The position numbers and the translations under genes are program-made. 64,000 nt of DNA from Cryptomeria japonica. Lineage: Eukaryota > Streptophyta > Pinopsida > Cupressales > Cupressaceae. Of the stretch, positions 34,765-46,495 are shown piece after piece (the first letter of the stretch is position 1; each line of letters begins with the position of its first letter). A model generated the notes under the pieces. That model did no database searches, had not been told where the DNA came from, and was given only the letters and a program-made list of their open reading frames with translations. The stretch lies in contig NC_081412.1 of assembly GCF_030272615.1 (NCBI RefSeq), positions 142,312,247-142,376,246 on the forward strand, given 5' to 3'.

Positions 34765-35176
34765 CTATATTGGGAACCTATTTTGTTATGTGTAGCAATA
34801 GGCATACTAACAGATTTCCAAATCTTAAAGTTCCTTTCTTGTCTCTTTTGATTTTTCCAAGGTTGTCAATTATTTCATCCTTTAACCATTCACATATGTC
34901 AATTTTTGCATTGTTTGTTACCATATCATTTTTTGTTGTCATGATCTCTTGTTTTAACTTGCTTATCACATCATTAAGTGATTCCTTTTCATCATTCTCA
35001 TTTTGCAGTTTTTCACAAAGTTCTCTTCTCTTATTTCTTGCAACAGTAAAATTTTCTTGAAGTGCCTGAATGATATCCTGAGCTGCCCTTAAATCATCTT
35101 CTAATTTGATATTTTTCAATTTCTCTGCATCATAGTCTGTAAGAGCTCCTTCAAGTTGCTTCATTAGATTTTCCAT
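34765..35176 (-). pseudogene. Element B long ORF, N-terminal part
   Basis: Starts at ATG 35176 (MENLMKQLEGALTDYDAEK), 58 bp after the PBS, and runs as a coiled coil (ALQENFTVARNKRRELCEKL, NDVISKLKQEIMTTKNDM). TAG at 34778 interrupts it. Beyond, the frame continues through the TSD into the part at 17005-14589. An open frame extends upstream to 35233, but that would overlap the PBS region, so the internal ATG is the better start. It resembles a Gag-type coil in composition only. Confidence 0.6.
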
Positions 35177-35233
35177 CTTTACCGGTGTCAAGATCTTCCT
35201 CAAGTTGTTAGGCTTCTGAAAATAGAGGACCAA

Positions 35234-35245
35234 GCTCTAATACCA
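35234..35245 (-). other. Primer binding site of element B (variant)
   Basis: The plus strand reads GCTCTAATACCA, i.e. TGGTATTAGAGC on the element strand. This is the copia initiator-Met PBS with one C-to-T change. Element C has the same variant. Confidence 0.85.
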
Positions 35246-35247
35246 AT

Positions 35248-36052
35248 TGTTAGGGGTCCCATAGATACTAAGAGGGGGGGGTGAATCAATATCTAACCGG
35301 TAATAAGTATTTCCTAAGTTAAAACATGCAGAACATAATATAACAGTGTACCGATATGCAAGAAATAATGCAATAAACAAAATCAAGAATATCCACATGA
35401 AAAGTACACCATAACACAAGATGTTTAACGAGGAAACCCGATGTGGGAAAAACCTCGGTGGGATTTGTGACCCACAATATTCACTCACTGGCCAATAAGA
35501 GAATATTACTTACAATAGGGGCCTGCACATGCAGGAAGGCCAACTTCCTAGAGCTCACTGCTCAATGGGAAGTCACACTGACTTACAATAAGGATTATAC
35601 TAATCCAATGACTTGTACTACTTTACAATAGCATCTTCAATGCCAGATTCAGTACCGGTTCCTTCTCTGTTCTTTACATATACCTCTTGACCTATATTTT
35701 GCACATTAGGTCTGCCTAATATTTTCTTTTATGCTCCTATCATCACTATTACAAATGTCTACAATGATCTCCTTTATATATAAGACTCATTTTACAATTT
35801 TCCAAGCTGGCTTACAATAATAAACAAAATATTACATAACAAAAATCTTGTCGGCCTCTGTGCCGGTATACTTTCTTTCTTCTGTGCCAGTGCCAGTGTC
35901 CTGAGTGATCTGCTACTGCCAGTTGACTATCTTGCCGGTGTAATGCTTTGCCATTATAATGTCTTGTTGGTGACATAGGATTACAAGGTTGCCATCAATG
36001 ACAAAACCTTCAATCACATACAATGTCTCATTTGAGTGTGCATATGCCAACA
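35248..36052 (-). repeat. 5' LTR of element B
   Basis: 805 bp, TGTTAGGGGT to ATGCCAACA, paired with 13541-14346. A minus-strand TATA-like TATATAAAGG lies near 35775. The right TSD CATTT follows at 36053-36057. Confidence 0.9.
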
Positions 36053-36586
36053 CATTTTAGGTTTACAATTACAAGTGGTCCAATCTTGACCGTTCAAACA
36101 CTTTGCATAGAATAAAACAATCTCAAACAGATCACAAGTCATTCTGCATCATCCATTCTTCACTGCATATGGAAATTAGTAACCTATCCCACTCTCTTCA
36201 CATACCGCTAAGAAGAATGTTCATTCCCGAGGTAGACATTTAAGGCAATCGATCTTCACATGCAATATCCTCGAGGAAATCCTTCACATGCACAAAATTG
36301 TTGTGGCATCTTGATCTCATCCTTATCTCTTAGCTAACTTATCACAGAATGTCACCGATTGCATCGCACAAGCTAGATTGCCAAACTAGAAACCCTAGAG
36401 CTGAGACTACCAATCGGTAGTCACACTTAGTGAAACCTTGACACCGGTCCACTTCATCCCTTCATACCGATTCTCCTACTTGAATATCAATAACAACTTC
36501 TTCCAATATTCATACCGGTTCACCTACACTTATTGACATTAATGACAACATACATTGTCATCATACTGGTTCATCATATGCTAACA
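36053..36586 (-). repeat. 5' LTR of copia A, outer part
   Basis: Continues the A LTR interrupted at 13540: CATTTTAGGTTTACAATTAC here matches 7663 onward in the 3' LTR. It ends ...CATATGCTAACA at 36586 and is followed by the TSD GTTTC. Together with 12632-13540, and counting B's TSD once, the LTR is about 1438 bp, close to the 1432 bp of the 3' LTR. Confidence 0.9.
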
Positions 36587-36591
36587 GTTTC

Positions 36592-36729
36592 ATCATTAAC
36601 TACCCACTATTTATGAAGTAGTTATTAAAGTTATAGAACTTCCTCATTGTATCCCTCATTAATGCTTTTCTATATCAAATTATTTATATTGAGAATTCTT
36701 CTTTTTACTTGTCATTTTGGTATCAAAGC
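36592..36729 (+). repeat. Possible older short LTR end with PBS-like site
   Basis: TGGTATCAAAGC at 36718-36729 is a plus-strand copia PBS with one mismatch, and ...TTGTCA ends three bases before it. Joining across element A, a TG start could be TGTTGGTGTAATAGG at 6728. That would give an old LTR of about 160 bp into which A inserted. No second LTR was found. Weak call. Confidence 0.25.
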
Positions 36730-36731
36730 AT

Positions 36732-36917
36732 ATAAACGATCTTGTGTAATGTGATTTGTGTGGAATTTACTATGCATAATTCTATTTTTGTGTGGAATAA
36801 CATTGTTTAGTGTAGATTCATTCCATAAACGATCTTGTGTAATGTGATTTGTGTGGAATTTACTATGCATAATTCTATTGTTGTGTGGAATAACATTGTT
36901 TAGTGTAGATTCATTCC
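36732..36917. repeat. 93-bp direct tandem duplication
   Basis: Two adjacent copies, 36732-36824 and 36825-36917, starting ATAAACGATCTTGTG and differing at about one base (ATTTTTG against ATTGTTG). The near identity indicates a recent duplication. Confidence 0.95.
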
Positions 36918-38023
36918 TAAAGATCAAGCAATAGTGGGTAAGGAAAGAATATAAAAATGTTTATGTCGAGGTTGTTCAAGTTGGAAGAATATGTTGGTGT
37001 CATGGTAGAGTATACAAGGAGTAAAATGACATTTAGAGATCATGGTAAACTGATTGAACAATTTAGAGAAATACTTATCACAATTAAAGGCTTTAAGCGA
37101 TGGAGGAGCATGCATGTTATCGATCATAGTTTCTTTTATACACTATGTATGAGGCAACATTTAATTTATACACTATATAAGAGGTACCATTTTATTCTAG
37201 GTTTGAGCCTTGAAAATTTCATCAATCTAAGAGACAATATTGTTTTATCTTATATGGTTGTGAGCCTTATTACAACTAAAAAAATTCACTCAGTATTATC
37301 TATGTTATTTTCATCTCTCACACTTTTCCCCCTTTTTTGCCCATTAAATCATTTCAATACCTCTTTTTCACCATTTTAATTTTCATACATATTTTTGTTG
37401 TTATTTTCCTCTACACTTTTCCTTATGTCTAGTGGCTAGGTGAGAAAAATAAATTGCTAAGTCATTATGCTTGAGGACATATCCTCATGATGGCTTTAAT
37501 AGAAAGAGAACAAAAAACATTTAAAGAGTTGTTGAGAGAGGAGGATAGTTCTTACAAGGAATATATAAATACATTTTGATGACAATTTCTTTCAATGCAT
37601 CTTGTAAATGGTGAAAAGAGGAATGCAAATAAATACACACTTCCATTTTTAGAATTTTTTCTTCAAAGGTTGATTTTAAGCATAGATACATGGTATTTGA
37701 AATTTTAGTAGGAGAGGTTTAAGAAAAAATTGTTTTGATATTCAAAGTAAAAAAATTGTTAGTGGGTATATTATTGTCAATATTGACACTTTATTTTATG
37801 CATTGGATTGATAAGGAAAATAAGAGTGTCTTTCTATCTTAGGTGGTATAAGGTTAATTAGTGGATAGGTATATCATTGGTGGATATATTTTATCATGGA
37901 TACATATATATTAAATATTACTAATGCTTTAGAGGTCATCTTTGTTACACATGACAACTTTAAAAGACTCGTCTAGGACATCAAATGGATAAACTATAAC
38001 ATAGTTATTTTGGAAGCTTGTGG
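36918..38023. other. AT-rich stretch, no gene recognised
   Basis: Between the tandem duplication and solo LTR E. A 140-codon plus-strand frame at 36957-37379 (MFMSRLFKLEEYVGVMVEYT...) is not recognised; its first third looks coding-like and its end is low in complexity. It may belong to the possible old element at 36592. Confidence 0.4.
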
Positions 38024-38167
38024 TGTTGGCAACAATGCAACAAACTAAGAAGTGGGGGGGGGGGGTGAATTAGTTTGCACCAGAACTTCAACAACTTAAA
38101 CCACAAAACATATCTGATGATTAACAATTAAATCATAAAACAACACCACATCAATAACACACATAAT

Positions 38168-39377
38168 TGTTAGACAATTCAAATAATCATAAGACAACTA
38201 AGAGGAGGGGTTGAATCAGTTGTCACAGATTACCGAAACCATTAGAAATTAAAACTTTAATACTGGAACCCAAAACATTAATACCGAAATAGCAGTTAAA
38301 CCAGTTAAGCATAAAAAATAGTCATAGAATAAAAACCATCCACATGACACCAAGATTTATACATGGAAAACCTGGTAAAGTGAAAAACCACGATGGCAAG
38401 CCTACGCACAGTTAGATAATACTTTTTTAGTAAGTATGTGAATTACAATTGAGGGGCTTGCACTTGCAGGAAGGCAAAAAACCTAGAGCGCACTGCTCAT
38501 CAAAAAAGGAGCCTCACTGACTACATAGAAATCCAGACTACAATCCGGAGAAGTGTTGAACTGCAAAAGATAACATCTCCTATGCCCGAGTACAGTTTTG
38601 GTTAAGCTCAATACCAGAGGACTAGATCCTCTTACATAAACCCAATTTTATCTCTAACGATCAACCAAATCCTCTACCTAAATGATATTACATTTTATTT
38701 GCACATTATATTCCTCTCCCATAACCATATATTATCTACAATGAGATCTTACATCTATATATACAAACCCTCGACCATAAACAATTAGGTCGGCCATGAG
38801 ATAATAAACCAATTATGTAATTACAAACCATGTCAGTCTTAGACCAAAAAAATAATATCCAATACATAAGACATCCCGGAAACACGTCGAGAGATCCAAT
38901 CCACATGTTACATTAAAGCTCATCCATAACCTAGATCAATCGAGATCCAGTATAGGTCCACATGCTATAACAATGATCTACATCCACCAAGTCTCAAACA
39001 TGATAACCAATAGCATCCTGAAACTCCACCAGAAGCTGCACCAACACCACTTATGCAGTTCATCAAAGATCTTCATCAAAAGCTCTGTCGGTGAAACTCT
39101 CGTTGGAACTAGAAGATAAGCTTCTAAGTAAAAAGGATAGCATCCAATCGCCAAACCAAAACCAACTTACTGAATATGAGCATGAGTATCATGAATAAGC
39201 CAATTCCATAACCAAATCATATCAGAGTCTAATGGATCATGTCGGATCCAAATCAACTAGAAACCACTCAACCTATCGGGACCAGAAGGGTGCCAGTAAA
39301 GAATCCAAACAACTAGTTTTGGCATCAATGACAAAAAATCAATGCAACACATAATTAATTCCACCAAATGGCCAACA
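38168..39377 (-). repeat. C complex left (3') LTR
   Basis: 1210 bp, TGTTAGACAATTC to AATGGCCAACA. A PPT follows at 39378-39393. A minus-strand TATATATAG is near 38755. The usual G-run is here interrupted (GAGGAGGGGTTGAATCAG). Confidence 0.88.
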
Positions 39378-39393
39378 ATCTCCCCCTTTGGCA
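39378..39393 (-). other. PPT of C1, with several further copies
   Basis: GCCAAAGGGGGAGATT on the minus strand next to the LTR. Similar C-rich blocks on the plus strand recur at about 39452, 39600, 39647 and 39730, before the coding end at 39818. Multiplied PPTs are a described trait of Sireviruses. Confidence 0.75.
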
Positions 39394-39817
39394 TTGATAA
39401 CAACACTAGATGTGAAAAACATCTAAGTACCAAGAAATGCCAAACAAGTCTCCCCCAATGGAAGAGAACCAACAATCTCTCACTCAAAGATATAGCAATG
39501 AAATTCTTAAATAGAGACCAAACTCCTCCTATGAATAATATCTCTATAAAGATATGAGTTTATCCCTATCAATATCTCTCTCCTTTTCTTATTAATATCT
39601 CTCCCCCTTTCTTTTTCTTTTTCACTTCCTTTTTCACACCAATATCACTCCCCCTTTGACATCAATGCCATAAATCTGACAAAAATATCAAAGAAAAAAC
39701 ATAAACCACTGAATCACAAAGTTGACTACTCCCCTTGAGCAGTAGCATCCCCACATCAATGCCAGAATGAATAGTATCTCTGATAATGCATACTAGACTG
39801 ATGCCAAACCACATCAA

Positions 39818-42800
39818 TCAAGTCTCTACTAGAGGGGCAAAAATTCCCAATCTGTCTCTCAGGTACTCAAATGATTCCTTGGGAAAAGGTTTAGTGACAA
39901 TCTGCTCTTTAGTGTTCACATAAACCAATCTAACTTCATTTGCTTCTACCTTTTCCTTCAAAAAGTTGTACTTGATAGAAATGTGATTTGTCTTAGAATG
40001 AAATACCATATTTTTTGATATATCAATAGTAGCAGAGTTATTGTACTGAATAACTACCGGTGCATCACAATCCACCTTTATATCCTTCAACATTTGCTTC
40101 ATCCATAAAACTTGTGTATAGTTAGTAGCAACAACAACATACTTAGCTTCAGGAGTAGATAAAGAAGTACATGACTATTTCTTGTTGATCCATGAAACCA
40201 ACTTCTTTCCAAGAAAGAAAGCTCTACCAGAAGTACTTTTCCAGTCATCAACATCTCTAGCCCAATCAACATCTGTATATGCATATAAAGTAAAGTTATC
40301 ATCCTTAGGGTACCACAAACCATATTCTGATGTACCTTGCAAGTGTCTAAAAATCCTTTTCACCGCACTCTCATGATTTTCTCTAGGATCACTCTCAAAT
40401 CTTGAAACAATACAAACAACATTCATAATGCCAGGCCTAGTCTAAGTCAAATAAAGTACACCTCCAATCATAGATTTGTATCTTGTAGGATTTACCAGTG
40501 CAGAAACATCTTTTCAACTGTCAATTTCTCACTTGTAATCATAGGAGTACTTACCGGTTTAGAATCTCCCATACCAAATTTCTTCAACAATTCCTTAGCA
40601 TATTTAGTTTGATAGATGAAAATACCTTTGTCAGTTTGAGTAATCTGCAAACCTAAGAAAAATTTCATCTCTCCAATCATAGACATCTCAAATTCTTTCT
40701 CCATATTCTTAGAACATTCTATGCATAACTTATTTTCACCTCCAAAAATAATGTCATCAAAAAATAATTCAATTTATTCCTAAAAAACCATTTAGTTCCA
40801 ATAACATTTTTATTTTCAGGCCGAGGAACCAAAGTTCGTGTATTGTTTTTCTCAATCTGATCTAATTCTTCTTCCATTTATTTCAACCAATATTCATCTT
40901 TACATGCCTCAATTACTGATACCGGTTCAACTTGTGAAATTAAACATATCTCATTAGTTGCTAGTCTTCTTCTTGTCATCACTCCATTTCTCTTATCCCC
41001 AATAATCCGATCTTCTGAATGATTCAATCTCACATACCTAGGAGTCTTCTAATTTTATGTTCCTCTTCCCTAATCTTCAGTCACTATAAATTTTTTTGAT
41101 ACTACTGGAGTAATTGGTTCAACATTTTGTTCCAGTAAAAGTGCTACTGGTTCAGATATAATCATTTCCACTACCAGTTCCTTCTCATAAACTCTGATTT
41201 GACTTTTGTTCATCTCATCTACTTTGACATTAGCACTCTCCATAATTCTATGCAATCTCTTGTTATAACATCTATATCCTTTGTTTTCATTAGAATAACC
41301 AAGAAATATGCCTTCATCACATCTAGGATCAAATTTTCCAGTGATATCATCTCTCCTGATATAACATTTACTACCAAAGATTCTGAAATACTTAACTGTA
41401 GGTTTATTGCCAAACCATAATTCATAAGGTATCTTACCAGTTTCTCCTTTGATATGTACTCTGTTGAATGTATAAACTTCTATGCTCACTTCTTCTCTCT
41501 AGTAGATATGAGGTAGACTAGCTACCATCAACATTGTTCTAGCAGCATCCAAGATAGTTATGTTCTTCCTTTCCATAACTCCATTCTGCTGAGGTGTCTA
41601 GGGAGAAGAAACTTGTCTTCTTATACCATGCTTCTCACAAAAGTTATTAAACTCACCGGATGTGAATTGTCCATCATGATCTGAACTCAAACATTTAATC
41701 TTCGATCCTATATCAGTTTCCACTTTAACCTTGAAGATTTTAAACTTTTCAAATGCTTCAGATTTTTCCTTTAGAAAAGTAACCCACATCATTCTAGAAT
41801 AATCATCAATGATTAACATGAAATATCTATCACCTTGAAAAATTTTAACTCTAGAAGGGCCACACAAATTAGTATGAATAAGATCAAGAACATCATTAGA
41901 TTTATCTTGAATACTCCTAACAGAGGTTCTGACCTATTTACGCATTTGACACTCTTTACATACCGGATTATAGGGCTTCATAATCTTATGTATATCTATA
42001 ACTGCCTTAGTTGAACCAATCTTTACAATGCAATCAAAATTCACATGACACAATCATTTATGCCATAGCCAACTCTCATCAATCTATGTCATCAAATATG
42101 TCTTCTCACTAGAGTTCAAATGAAATATATTACCTTTTTTCTATGTACCAGTTGCAATCTCCAAACCAGATCTATTAATGATTTTGTATTTTCCATCCTT
42201 GAAATGTAATTGAAATCCCTTATCCACCAAATATCCTAAGCTCAAAATATTGTGCCTTAAATCATCAATATAATAAACATTATCAGTATTGTTCTTACCA
42301 TTCAATGATATAGTTCCTTTTCCTTTGATCATACATGCTTTGTCATCTCCAAATCTAACCAAACTGCCATCAAATTCTTGCAAAGATAGAAACTTTCCTT
42401 TATCTCCAGTCATATGATGTGAACAACCGTTGTGAATTACCCATTCATCCTTGTCTTCAATTTTAGCAGCAAGTGCCTTCTCTTCAGGTACATTCTCTTC
42501 CAATGCCAAATCATCTTCCTTGATAGCCAGTAACACCCATTCCTTCCCATTGTCGGAACCACTAGCAAAGTCTTATGTCGGTTCATCATCAAAATCAGTA
42601 ATGCCTTCCTTATCCGATATGTAGCATGATTTGTCTCTTTTTTTCTTGTACTTATACTTGTTCTGATATCCAAGGTTAGGCTTAAAAGATCTTCTAACTC
42701 TTTCTTCAAATCTTGAATTCCTTTCAAGACATCTAGATTCAAAATGACCAATATTATTACATGTAAAACATTTAAAAGGTGTTTTTCCTTCATAATTACT

Positions 42801-42870
42801 TCCTACTAGTCCTTTAGGTACTCTTCTAGCATATAGTGCTTCAAGTTGCTCAAACTCATCATCTTATCAC
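39818..42870 (-). pseudogene. C1 copia pol, heavily damaged
   Basis: Pieces in order from 42870: a zinc knuckle (KCFTCNNIGHFESRC) near 42760 and protease near 42425. In the protease the active-site DSG of the sister copy has become HNG (VIHNGCSHHM). Then come integrase (DDYSRMMWVTFLKEKSEAFE, SSDHDGQFTSGEF) with a stop before PQQNG, IN C-terminus (KIPYELWFGNKPTVKYFRIF), RT and RNase H ending LGIFAPLVET at 39818. RT has lost 418 bp relative to C2, from the FVDD region to the KWVF region; the join at about 40771 lies in TTCAAT. The FVDD itself reads FFDD here (40753-40764). Non-functional. Confidence 0.8.
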
Positions 42871-42875
42871 TTCAT

Positions 42876-44368
42876 TGATAGTTATGATACTTAATGTAAG
42901 TACAAATGCCAATAGCTAACAAGATGAGAGGGGGGGGTGAATCATACAAACTTAATCTTCTATAAAAACAATAGATTCAACCTCGGTACCTTATAATTCA
43001 ACAATATAACCAAAACTGCTAAACATGCAAACTCATAAGCATATAATCATCATAACACTCATAACACCAGATTTAATGTGGAAACCCAAATAGGGAAAAA
43101 CCACTATGGGATTTTAGACCCACTAAGAAATATACTCTTCTAGAGTATGCTCGGTTAAAAGCAAATCCTGTTAAAGATTACAAACACATTGCTAGATGTG
43201 ACCCGGTTAAGGGATTTCCCTCAGATCTATTAGGATCTTCACTTTGTTAGAAGTGACCTTGTCAAAGGATTTCAAACACTCATTTAGAATGTTACCTTGC
43301 TAGAGGGTTTACATATAAGACTGTTAAGTCCACTCGGTTCAGAGATTTTCTGTCACTTACAAAATAACAGTAATAAAATCTATCTGCAACTTCACATCTA
43401 AAATGCTAAAGCAGATTCTTATTTGTTGAAAACAATCTCGTCATAGGACTTATCTTGTCCCTCTGCTAGGCTCTCTACTCTATTATTCAAACGGGTCTTC
43501 AAGATTCTGTGCTCGGTAATCACTATGTAGCATCCCTATGCATACACTTGCCCACATACATTGTTTATCAACAATTCCTCATTTATAAATAATTGCTAAC
43601 TGCTTAATCTCCTTGATCACATGTCCCATGATCAATCTTAGCCATCAGATCTTCAAACTTGACTAGGTTCAATGTATCCTTCCGATCTAAAAATGTTTTA
43701 CCTTACCTTGGGACTTGCATTCCCTTCTTGGAACTTGCACAAGGTTATTGTAGTTCAATCTGCGCTGTAGATCTTCCTACCGATTTTCCTTTGCCATAGA
43801 TCCTTTAAAAACTTCATGCACAACATACCAATCATTTATACATTTCCAGCTAATCATTGTCCTTCATTAAATAATGCTTTTATCCATCCCATGCGCACTA
43901 TCATAACTCGGTTGCAACTCAATACATACTAAACTTTACTCGGTAGACATTCCGCCTTCATTAACCGATATCGATAACCTTAGGGTTTACCGGCTAGGTT
44001 CTTTGCTCGGTGACATAGTATAGTATTAACCTTACAATCAACAGCATATGTAGAATATCAAAACAATCTAAACATAATGATCTCGTCATTGTCTAACTCG
44101 GTAATAGTTGCCCATTGAATAACTTATTTCTCCCTTTAATCATCACATTCTTTTTGTGTCTTTTACCGACATCTTAATTCTCTTCTAATCAATCTTATCA
44201 AGCTATGGCAACATCATACTGAATCGGATAATCAATTTCTTGACATCAATGAAAAAATAATGTTATAAAGATAGTTATCATCCTTCTTCAGTTATATCAA
44301 TGATCTTCAACAACCTTCTCAATATCCTTACTGAATATCAACAATCTCCTAATGTTGAAATGCCAACA
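42876..44368 (-). repeat. 3' LTR of copia D
   Basis: 1493 bp, TGATAGTTATGATAC to AAATGCCAACA. G-run near 42931 and shared box GTGGAAACCCAAATAGGG at 43078. Confidence 0.92.
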
Positions 44369-44384
44369 ATCTCCCCCTTTGGCA
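44369..44384 (-). other. PPT of copia D
   Basis: GCCAAAGGGGGAGATT on the minus strand beside the 3' LTR. Similar blocks on the plus strand are at about 44571 (CTCCCCCTGTCATT) and 44651 (CTCCCTTTGACAAC). Confidence 0.8.
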
Positions 44385-44882
44385 TTGATGGAAAAACCAA
44401 TAATTAAATGGTAATACCAACAAGATATTCAAATTGATTCAGATTTGGATTGTTGTTAGACTTCTCCTGTTATCCTTGATCTATTAAAATCTTCTTAAGT
44501 CTTCTTCCTTTTCATTAGGCTTCTGAGTTGTTGACTTGCATTTAGTCTTCTCCATTTCTTTTGCAATCTACTCCCCCTGTCATTAGTCTTCTGTTATTTC
44601 CATCATTCAAGGCTTTCATTCAGTCAACCATTTAGCCTTTCAACCATTTAGTCTTCTCTCCCTTTGACAACAATGCCAAAAAGTAAAAGAACTAAATCAT
44701 GATTTCTTCCTCTGTGAAGTGATTTGCCTTGCTGTGAAACATCTCAGTCTCGGTCAGAGTAACTTGTCTCTATTCACAATTTCTTGCACACCTTTAGGTG
44801 ACCTCCTAAAGTGTGTAAATCAGCATCAATCCACACATAATATTCTATAGATTCATTGAATTGATGCTTTCACCAAACTCAG

Positions 44883-46420
44883 TCAGTAAGTAGAAGATAG
44901 GGGTAGGACCCCTAACTTGCTTCTGAGATACTCAAAAGTGTCCCTTGGCAGTGGTTTTGTGAAGATATCTACTAATTGCTCATTTGAACTGATATATTCC
45001 AGTACAACTTTCTTCTCTTGAACTTCTTCTCTAAGATAATGATACTTTATAGATATATGCTTTGTCTTAGAGTGCATCACTAGATTCTTTGAAATGTTAA
45101 TGGCACTAGTATTATCACAGAATATAGTTACTAGCTCGGTAACTTTCTCATTTATACCTTCCAACAGTTGTTTGATCCATGCTATATTGGTACAATTCAA
45201 TGTTGCAGCAACATATTCAGCTTTTGTTGTTGACTGTGAGATACATCCTTGTTTCTTGCTAAGCCAAATTACTAGTCTTTCTCCTCAAAAGAAATATCCA
45301 CCACTTGTGCTTTTCTTGTCATCTATGTTTCCTGCCCAATCAGCATCAACATAAACTGTTAAATCAAAATTATTCATCTTTTCATATACTAAGCCATAAT
45401 CTTTAGTGCCTCTTAGGTATCTGAAAAATCTCTTGATTGCTGTCATATGTGTCTCCTTGGGATCTGCAGAGAATCTTGCTACAATACCTACTGCATGTGC
45501 TATATCCGGTCTACTATGCACAACATATTGCAATTTTCCAATCATAGATCGGTAAAGTGTCTCATCAATAGATGCAGATTCATCATTCTTTGATAATTTA
45601 CAGTTTGTAGTCATAGGAGTACTTACTGGTTTAGAATCCTCCATTCCAAATTTCTTCAAGATTTCCTTTATGTACTTGGATTGAGTAATGAAAATCTCAT
45701 CTTTCATTTGCAATATCTGTAAACCTATAAAATACTTTATCTCACCGATTAGTGACATCTCAAATTCTTTGCACATTTCATTTCCAAAATTCTTGCATAA
45801 GGAGTCATTACCACAAAATATAATGTCATCAACAAATATGGCTGAGATCACTATTCCATTGTCCTCATCTTTCTTCATGTACATGTTTCTATTTTCACTT
45901 GTCCTTATAAAACCAATCTTGATTAAGTAAGAATGCAATCTTTCATACCATGCTCTAGGTGCTTATTTCAGACCATATAAAGCTTTGTTCAGTTTGCATA
46001 CCTGATCTTTACTCTTGTCTTCAACAAATCCTGCAGGTTGTTCAACGTAAACTTCTTCTTCTAGTATACCATTCAAAAATGTAGATTTGACATCTATTTG
46101 ATATACCTTGAAATTTTTGAAAGCAGCATATGCCAACAATGTTCTTACTCCCTCAAGTCTAGCCATAGGTGCAAAAGTCTCACCATAATCTATTCCTTCT
46201 TCTTGAGCATAACCTTTGCAAACTAGTCTTTCTTTGTTGCGAATGACTTCACCTTTCTCATTTAGCTTGTTTCTGAAAATCCACTTAGTACCAATTACAT
46301 TTTGTCCTTTGGTCTTGGGATTAGTGTCCATGTGTCATTCTTCTTGATTTGATCAATCTCTTCTATCATAGCATTTACCCAATCTTCATTGTTAAATGCC
46401 TCTTTCACTATTCTTGGTTC
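44883..46420 (-). pseudogene. Copia D reverse transcriptase and RNase H
   Basis: RT starts near 46420 and reads [20 protein letters not shown], then [40 protein letters not shown] and KALYGLK. A stop near 45963 interrupts 'YGLKQAPRAWYE'. The open stretch 45938-45285 then carries the catalytic FVDD at 45825-45836, IGEIKYFIGLQILQ, GMEDSKPVSTPMT and RPDIAHAVGIVARF, and DWAGNIDDKKSTSGG. RNase H follows (ATLNCTNIAWIKQLL-like, FCDNTSAINISKN, TKHISIKYHYLREEV, QLVDIFTKPLPRDTFEYL). It ends with TAG or TGA near 44883. All main motifs are present, with a few stops. Confidence 0.88.
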
Positions 46421-46495
46421 AAATTTAGATATTAGACATGTGTTCTATCTCAATTTGTTCCTTGTCATCACTGGATCATCCTTATCTCCTATAAT

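Larger units (their letters stand above)
13541..36052 (-). mobile_element. Copia-like LTR element B, apparently non-autonomous
   Basis: B is a minus-strand element about 4.8 kb long once gypsy G is removed. LTRs are 13541-14346 and 35248-36052, a PPT is at 14347-14362 and a PBS at 35234-35245. The TSD is CACTT (13536-13540) and CATTT (36053-36057), one mismatch. The uninterrupted host sequence, seen in the other A LTR at 7661-7670, reads ACATTTTAGG. Its internal DNA encodes one long coiled-coil ORF and no recognisable protease, integrase or RT, so it probably depended on proteins of a related copia element. LTRs differ at about 5 percent over the first 400 bp. Confidence 0.88.
6763..36586 (-). 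mobile_element. Ty1/copia retrotransposon A, outer shell of a three-level nest
   Basis: A is a minus-strand copia element of about 7.3 kb once its insertions are removed. Its 3' LTR is 6763-8194, the internal region 8195-12631, and its 5' LTR is split into 12632-13540 and 36053-36586 by element B. The flanking TSD is GTTTC at 6758-6762 and again at 36587-36591. The domain order gag, protease, integrase, RT, RNase H identifies Ty1/copia. Repeated PPT-like blocks before the 3' LTR are a feature described for Sireviruses. The coding region has frameshifts and stops, so it is dead. The two LTRs differ at roughly 6-7 percent of sites over the first 330 bp, the most diverged of the three nest levels. 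Confidence 0.9.
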
